Below, piece by piece: positions 58,011 through 64,000 of a stretch of 64,000 bases of DNA (positions within the stretch are counted from its first letter, which is position 1; every line of letters begins with the position of its first letter). This DNA is from Cephalopachus bancanus (taxonomy: Eukaryota > Chordata > Mammalia > Primates > Tarsiidae). The stretch spans positions 9,300,001-9,364,000 of the forward strand of contig JAPVLO010000153.1 of NCBI GenBank assembly GCA_027257055.1. Direction: 5' to 3'. Position numbers and translations under genes: made by a program. Below the pieces are notes generated by a model that was given only the letters and a program-made list of their open reading frames with translations, did no database searches and was not told where the DNA came from.

Positions 58011-58739
58011 TCATGCATTGTTTCACATAGTCTGATTTTTATATTCAACAACATTATAAACTCTTTGAGGAAGATTAGGTTGGACGCAAGGGATCAAGCA
58101 CTCCAAATAATAGTAGCTTCAACAAGAAAGCGGTTTATTTCCCATGTATAAATTGGGAGGTAGGACAGCTGGTATGATGCTCCATGTTAAGGGCCTAGGC
58201 TCCTTCTAGTTTGCTGCTCTACCATATGAGTCTTCCATTTTCATGGTTATTACATAGTTCAGGATGAATACAAGAGCCCCATCCATGATGTTCATATTGT
58301 AGCACCAGGAAGGAGGAAGGGCAAGGGAGGGAAACCTCCCTCCTTTTAAGGATACTTCTCAGAAGTGCACAATTCATTTCTGCTTATACCTAAGTGGCCA
58401 GAACTTGATTTCAAGAGGCTTGGAATCATAGCTTTTATTTGGGTGCCATAAAGCCAGGTAAAAACCAAAGGTGCTTTACTAAGGAAGACGGGAAGAATAT
58501 ATGTTGGGGGGGGACAGTCAGAAATCCTTGTCTAAAGAGGAATGACCAAGTCTTATACATTCTTCTGTGTATCTGATATGCCTACTCCAGGTGCATAAAT
58601 ATAGATTGGTGCAAAAGCATTTGTGGTTTTGGACCATGAATTTTAAGTCATAACTAGGTTCAACACATCTGTATTAATCAAAATAGAAACCATTGCAATC
58701 AGCCCATTTTTACCAACGAAACATAAATTTGTTTATTCT

Positions 58740-59806
58740 TGTAGAATAAAAATCCATGCTTCGGGATTCAACGAATTCTTGGAAAGCATTTTCTGCATCC
58801 TGCTGGTTGTGGAAGCATTTTCCTTGCAAAAAGTTGTCAAGATGCTTGAAGAAATGGTAGTTGGTTGGCGAGACGTCAGGTGAATATGGTGGATGAGGCC
58901 CAATTTGTTCAACTTTTTTTTTTTACAGAAAGCAAACCATTTTATTCCTGTAAATAAAATAAAATATCAGGACCTTAAACTGTTTATGCCAAGATAAAAG
59001 TTCAACCTGGGAAGCGAATCATGCAACATGGTCATTCTTTTAATTTTGTTCAACTTTTGAAGTGCTAGCTGTGCAAACTGCAGTCACCTGGTCATGGAGA
59101 AGAATTAGGCCCTTTCTGTTGACCAATGCTGGCTGCAGGCACTGCAGTTTTTGGTGCATCTCATGGATTTGCTGAGCATACATCTCAGAGGTAATGATTT
59201 CAGAAAGTTGTAGTGGATCAGACTGGCATCAAACCATCAAACAGTGACCATGACCTTTTTTTTTGCTGCAAGTTTGGCTTTGGGAAGTGCTTTGGAGCTT
59301 CCTCTTGGTCCAACCACTCAGCTGGTCATTGCTGGTTGTTGTATAAAATCCACTTTTTCTTGTATGTCACAATCTGATCAAGAAATGGTTCATGGTTGTT
59401 GCGTAGAATAAGATGATACTTTAAAGCAACAATTTTTGTTGATTTTTGGTTAGCTCACGGGGCACCCACTTATCAAACTTTTTCACCTTTCCAATTTGCT
59501 TCAACTGATGAATGAACATAGAATGGTTGATTCTGAGTTCTTTGGCAACTTCTCATGTAGTTGTAAGCGGATCACCTTCGATGATTGCTCTCAATTGGTT
59601 GTTGTCAACTTCCGATGGCGGCCACTATGCTCCTCATCTTCAAGGTTTTTGTCTCCTTTGCAAAACTTCTTGAACTACCACTGCACTGTATGTTTGTCAG
59701 CAGTTCCTGGGTCAAATGTGTTATTGATGCCTGCTGCTTTACGACCCATTTTGAACTCGAATAAGAAAATATCTCAAATTCGCTTTTTGTCTAACATCAT
59801 TTCCAT
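58740..59806 (-). pseudogene. Mariner transposase (SETMAR-like domain), broken
   Basis: Read on the minus strand, the start is near 59803 ('MEMMLDKK'). Next come a helix-turn-helix with 'SGRPSEVDNNQLRAIIE' (near 59600) and the linker 'WVPRELT' (near 59470). Part of the catalytic domain follows, where the family's 'CDEKW' block reads in a shifted frame near 59360. Then 'LLHD' appears near 59095 and 'YSPD'-like text near 58900. Multiple stops and the nested retrocopy inactivate it. It matches the transposase that anthropoids domesticated in SETMAR, but nothing here suggests a host fusion: there is no SET domain nearby. Confidence 0.85.
58918..59044 (-). pseudogene. Small 3'-UTR retrocopy, source unknown
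   Basis: On the minus strand, about 115 bases end in 'ggaataaaatggtttgcttt' and an A tail of about 10. TSD 'tttgttcaactttt' at 58904-58917 and 59045-59058. AATAAA precedes the tail by about 17 bases. It is a strongly 5'-truncated mRNA copy; I do not recognise the parent gene. Confidence 0.8.
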
Positions 59807-59924
59807 AGTCTAAAATAAATTTAAAATAAACAGCAAGTAATAAGTCATTAGTAAAAACATAAAGTGAGAAATATGCTTAAAGTGAGGTATATAACATAAC
59901 CACATATATTAAGAATGTATTCCA

Positions 59925-60220
59925 GCCGGGCTCGGTGGCTCAGCCTGTAATCCCACGCCTTTGGGAGGCTGAGGTGAGTGGATTGCCTGAGCCCGCGGGT
60001 TCGAGACCCGCCTGGGCAGCAAGACCTCATCTCTACAATAAATCAAAAAATCAGCTGGGCGTGGTAGCGCACGCCTGTAATTCTGGCTACTCGGAAGGCT
60101 GAAACGGAAGGATCGCCGGATTCCAGCAGGTTGAGGCTGCGGTGACGGGGAGCGGCCACTGCACTCCAGTCTGGGCGACCGAGTGAGACTCCAACTCAAA
60201 AACAAAAAACAAACAAAAAA
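59925..60220 (+). mobile_element. Alu, nested in mariner
   Basis: Tarsier-type dimer with TSD 'gaatgtattcca' at 59913-59924 and 60221-60232. Confidence 0.95.
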
Positions 60221-60384
60221 GAATGTATTCCAATATCAAAAGCAAATATCAACAATACAAAAACTGCACTTAAGTTTGCACCAACCATATATACCTAATA
60301 GTTAATTATCAAATAATTCCAGACAACAGATATTATTTTCTGCGATTACAAAATTTTACATATGCAATGTTTTACTCACATGAT

Positions 60385-60545
60385 TTTTTTTTAATTTTTG
60401 TGGCTTGTCTTGAGATTCTAAGCACCATTTATTAAAATGTTTCCACAGAGTGTTCCTTTTAAGCTGCAAATTTTCTTCTAACTGAAAATGCAGTTCTAGA
60501 TACCAATTGGTTTTGATTTGTTTTAATGCTACTTGCAACTCAGAG
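60385..60545 (+). repeat. Unassigned repeat, copy 2
   Basis: Partner of 57855-58010. Confidence 0.5.
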
Positions 60546-60733
60546 TCACTGTTTTTTGTAAAATACTTGTAAAAATTTATATGTATGTGTGTATTTTTCT
60601 GGAGATGGGGTTGGTTCATAGCATCTATCAGATTTCCCTAAGTAAAACTGTATCCCATAAAACATTAGTAATTATTGGTGTAAGCTAGGAAAGAACATGG
60701 GCAGCTTGGTTCCTAGCTAATGACTCCTCAGGG

Positions 60734-61040
60734 TTTTTTTTGGTTTGTTTTTTAACTTGAGGTCTCACTCTGTCACCCAGCCTGGTATGCAGTGGCATGA
60801 TCACTGCTCACTGCAACCTCGACTTCCTGGACTCAAGTGATCTTTCTGCCTCTGCCTCCTAAGTAGCTGGGACTACAGGCACTTGTCACCACAGCCAGCT
60901 AATTTTTTAATTTTATTTTTTGTAGACATAAGGTCTTGCTGTGTTATTCAGTCTGACCTCAAACTCCTGGACTCAAGCAATCCTCTCACCTTGTCCTCAC
61001 AAAATGCTGGGATTACAAGCATGAGTCACCATGCCCAGAC
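60734..61040 (-). mobile_element. Alu, older subfamily
   Basis: AluJ-like reverse dimer. Confidence 0.88.
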
Positions 61041-61109
61041 AGTAATCTGGTTTTTAGTGTGTCGAATTATTTAAAATCTTTAGAGGGACTCACTATGCAT
61101 AGAAATCTC

Positions 61110-61405
61110 TTTTTTTTTTTTTTGAGTCAGAGCCTCACTCTGTCACTCAGGCTAGAGTGCAGTGACATGCTTATGCCCACCGCAGACTCAGCTGCTAGAC
61201 TCAAGCGATCCTTCTGCCTCAGCCTTCCAAATAGCTGGAACCACAGGCATGTGCCACCATGCCCGGCCATTTTTTCTTGATTTATTGTAGAGATAAGGAC
61301 TCGCTATGCTGCCCAGGTTGGTCTCGAACCCGTGGGCTTAGGTAATTCTCTCACCTTGGCCTCCCAAAGTGCTGGGATTATAGGCATGAGCCACCGCACC
61401 CGTCC
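61110..61405 (-). mobile_element. Alu
   Basis: Reverse dimer, intermediate divergence. TSD about 'agaaat.ctttttt'. Confidence 0.9.
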
Positions 61406-61928
61406 AGAAATACTTTTTTTTCCCAAAGTAAATTATAACCTTTTATTTATTTGTTTTATGAGTTGGGGCTTTTATGTTTTGATATTTCTTAAAATGAATT
61501 ATATCTAGATGCTTGGCAATATGAAAACAGTAGCATTAATGTTTCTTAGAATACAAAAGTAAATGCCATTTATGTTATATTCAGTCTAACCTCTGTAAGA
61601 GATTCCAAATACCTTAATTTTGGTGACATCTAAAAGTTCAGTGGAAATAATTTTGAATATTCCCTGGACATATGTAGACATTTTAAATATATCACACCTT
61701 TCAGTTTTTCAATAATGGAAAATTAAGCATGCAAAAATATATAACAGTCAAGGCTTACTTCACAGAGGAACTCTAATCTGAATAATAGCTAATAGAAAAA
61801 AATATAAGGGGTACTTACAGTTACTTTGAAAATATTACAAGGAAAACAATAAAATCATATGAAATTTTCTTCTCAATTAAGATTTGGTTTTTTTTAGTTA
61901 ATTATATTATAAATTAATTGGTGATGTC
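61406..61928. other. AT-rich unique sequence
   Basis: Nothing recognised. Confidence 0.4.
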
Positions 61929-61940
61929 AAAAGTATTGTT

Positions 61941-62238
61941 GGCTGAGCACGGTGACTCAAGCCTGTAATCCCAGCACTTTGGGAGGCCAAGGTGAAGGGA
62001 TTGCCTGCACCCGTGGGATTGCGAACAGCCTGGGCAACTTGGCGAGACCTCATCTCTACAAAAAAAAAAAAAAATTAGCCGAGCATGGCAGCACACACCT
62101 GTAGTTCTGGCTACTTGGAAGGCTGAGGTGGAAGGATTGCCTGAGCCCAGCAGGTCAACACTGGGGTGGCCGTGAGCGTGCGTGCCACTGCACTTCAGCC
62201 TGGGCAAAGGAGTGAGACTCCAACTCAAAAAAAAAAAA
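61941..62238 (+). mobile_element. Alu joined to the MYL6 retrocopy
   Basis: Full dimer with a 12-base A tail. The left TSD 'aaaagtattgtt' (61929-61940) has its partner not after the Alu tail but after the pseudogene tail (62889-62900). Confidence 0.93.
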
Positions 62239-62892
62239 GAGGAAAAGGTCCCACAGAGCTGAGCGGTCAAGCTGTGTGACTTCACTGAGGACCAGACTGC
62301 AGAGTTCAAGGAGGCCTTCCAACTGTTTGATGGAACAGGGTATTTGGTAAGATCCTGTACAGTCAGTGTGGGAATGTGATGAGGGCCCTCAGCCAGAACC
62401 CCACCAACGCCGGGGTCCTCAAGATCCTGGGGAAGACCAAGAGTGATGAGATGAATGTGAAGGTGCTGGACTTTGAGCACTTCCTGTCCATGCTCCAAAC
62501 TGTGGCCAAGAACAAGGACCAGAGCACCTATGAGGATCATGTTGAAGGACTTCGGGTGTTTGACAAGGAAGGGAACGGCATCGTGATGGGTGTGGATATG
62601 CAGCATGTCCTTGTCACTCTGGGTGAGAAGATGACAGACGAAGAAGTAGAGATGCTGGTGGCAGGGCATGAGGATGATTGTATCAACAATGATTGTATCA
62701 ACTATGAAGAGCTGGTCTGTGTGGTGCTGAATGGCTGAGAACCTTCCCTCTCCCCAAAGCCCATGCCTTTCCCTGCCTTTCCTGAAGACTTCCCAGGCCC
62801 TCTGGTCACAGCACCTTGCCCATCTTGCCTCTCTTGGATGATGTTTGCGTCAGCATTCACCAAATAAATTTGCTCTCTGTGGAAAAAAAAAA
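62239..62892 (+). pseudogene. MYL6: Processed pseudogene of myosin light chain 6
   Basis: An intronless copy of MYL6 mRNA, the essential light chain that binds the myosin neck. A short 5' UTR (62239-62271) is followed by the coding copy (62272-62738), a 3' UTR with AATAAA (62863-62868), an A tail and a TSD. The original ATG is CTG (62272, 'gctgtgtgacttcactgag'). The first EF-hand carries small length changes that break the frame before 62376. From there 120 residues stay open to the normal stop: '[19 protein letters not shown]', '[19 protein letters not shown]' and '[14 protein letters not shown]' match MYL6. A 'gattgtatcaac' duplication near 62680-62702 adds residues to the last EF-hand. No promoter is visible. 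Confidence 0.93.
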
Positions 62893-64000
62893 GTATTGTT
62901 AAGATGTGCTGAAAAGATGTTGACTGGGCACTCTCTATATAGACTCAGTGTTGCCAAGAGATGTCATTTGTTTAAATGAAATCTAAGATAATTTTACTCT
63001 TTAGCTATTTACAGCCTCATTAGGAAAAACAAGAGAAATACACAAGAAATTGTGAGAAAACAGTGCGTGATTAGGTGACATTCTGTGTCATACAATCAGT
63101 ACTTGGGTAAATAATTGACTAGTATGAGCAGAAATTGTTTTGTGGCTCATTAAATTAAATTATTTTTTCATTGTCTTCTTGGACTAGCTTTTTAGTTAAA
63201 GGTTGAATTCTTACTGCCGTATATTAGAAATTCCATCAGTAATTTTTATTTGAACATTTCTCTTCCTTTTCCAATAATGTAATCCCACCCACCAGAGAAA
63301 ACAACACAGGATTCTTTTGTGTGGTGATGGAATTTTGAGAACAAAAAAACATGACACATGTGATTAAACGGAATATCTGGATGTTTACAAGATGCTGTAA
63401 TGTGGTCCTTTGGACAAGAATTGCATGCATCTGTCTTGGAAGTCACTGTACCAGTCCAGGAGTGAAGAAGTCTTGGACTTTAAATCGAGTCCGCTTGGCA
63501 GAATTCTGTTTTTGAAAGAAAAAAGAACATGAGAATGGTGTATGTATGTATGTACAGTGACAATGGTGGCAAACTTCACAGATAGGACAATAGTTCTGAA
63601 GGTAGCTGCAATGTCACAAAACTTAAGGTCTTTTATTCATCAGGCTAGGCCAGACTGTAAGAATAAGCCAAACCAACACCTAAATGGCTTAAGACAACAA
63701 AGGACTATTTCTTGCTCCTACTACATGTCCACCATGCTTTGGCAGGAAACTTTGTTGCACTACATTGTTGTCCCTACTCCTGATCTAGTTGACAAAGCAC
63801 CCACCAGCTGGGAACATTGCTTTCAAAGTGGCAGAAGGGAAAATAAAACACCTCTTTAGGGTTTAGCATCTGTATCAGTCTCTGGTTTGGAATTTAATCA
63901 AGCTTCACAAGACAAAAATCCAAAAAACCTCTGTGAGAGGTTCTAATTGAACATTCTGTGTTACATAATATGATTTCATTGCTGTCTCTTTGAGTTTTAT
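62893..64000. other. Unique sequence, with an unassigned old repeat
   Basis: 'aatggcttaagacaacaaag' and 'ctcctactacatgtccacca' at 63640-63850 resemble the repeat at 15370-15840. I support no gene among the short frames at 63236-63859. Confidence 0.4.

Larger units (their letters stand above)
58603..60290 (-). mobile_element. Hsmar1-like mariner with two nested insertions
   Basis: The ends 'attggtgcaaaagcatttgt' (58605) and the reverse complement of 'taagtttgcaccaaccatat' (to 60290) match the Hsmar1/MADE1 terminal repeat pattern, flanked by TA. The minus strand encodes the transposase (59806 down to about 58740). It contains an Alu (59925-60220) in its 5' part and a small mRNA retrocopy (58918-59044) within the transposase gene. 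Without these it is about 1.27 kb, the usual size of a full mariner. Confidence 0.9.

Noticed and set aside
58740..59806. SETMAR gene fragment
   Set aside because: Only the mariner part is present, with its own terminal repeats and no SET domain; it is an ordinary transposon copy.
61914..62669. Minus-strand open frame of 251 codons
   Set aside because: It runs antisense through the MYL6 pseudogene and then the Alu; it is a chance frame.

Overview
This is a vertebrate nuclear window, almost certainly primate and most likely from a tarsier (Tarsius/Carlito). It holds about 27 Alu-type SINEs. Most are dimeric, 7SL-derived elements of one non-human subfamily, recognisable by 'gtgagtggattgcctgagcc', 'ctctacaataaatcaaaaaa' and 'gagactccaactc', so the genome is primate but not an ape or monkey. 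Two short, poly(A)-tailed copies of an LTR R region, with target-site duplications (TSDs), match what I recall of the tarsier-specific, LTR-derived, LINE1-mobilised elements (TINEs). The species call is inference. I see no functional host protein-coding gene, tRNA, rRNA or CRISPR array. The window is intergenic or deep intronic and dominated by mobile elements.

Layout. 1-4655: minus-strand L1, complete at its 5' end and cut by the window edge, followed by an (AC)n repeat and an old L1M fragment (4990-6820) that carries an Alu and a 71-base LTR-R retrocopy. 7086-10460: a rearranged plus-strand L1 between unusually long direct repeats inside an older minus-strand L1 3' end, then a MaLR LTR fragment. 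10700-20280: mostly AT-rich unique sequence with Alus, MIRs, an L1 3' end, a hAT relic and a small mariner with both ends. 20300-20990: a gammaretrovirus-like LTR with a readable TATA box, start site and poly(A) signal. 21976-30885: two L1s head to tail inside one pair of TSDs. 31450-33200: Alus, a second LTR-R retrocopy and a 98-base templated copy of its 3' junction inside a nearby Alu. 33480-33860: a CpG-rich unique patch, the only promoter-like sequence outside repeats. 34300-43900: Alus, MIRs, an L2 split by an L1, and hAT relics. 43928-46245: a Tigger1 DNA transposon. 46470-51940: three mariner relics and a Tigger-type MITE. 52340-58600: a palindromic MITE, Alus, MIRs and a MER5A-like element split by an L1. 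58603-60290: an Hsmar1-like mariner holding two later insertions. 61941-62892: an Alu joined to a MYL6 processed pseudogene within one TSD pair.

How the parts fit together. L1 is the engine. Its endonuclease and reverse transcriptase explain the Alus, the MYL6 retrocopy, the anonymous 3'-UTR retrocopy in the mariner, the short insert in L1 ORF2 and the two LTR-R retrocopies, since these share A-tails and TSDs. The LTR at 20.3-21.0 kb shows how the R-only RNAs can arise: start site and poly(A) site lie about 71 bases apart in one LTR, and the 5.3-kb copy spans exactly that interval. Nesting gives relative ages: L2, MIR, MER5A and L1M are oldest; Tigger1, mariner and MaLR intermediate; tarsier-type L1, Alu and LTR-R copies youngest.
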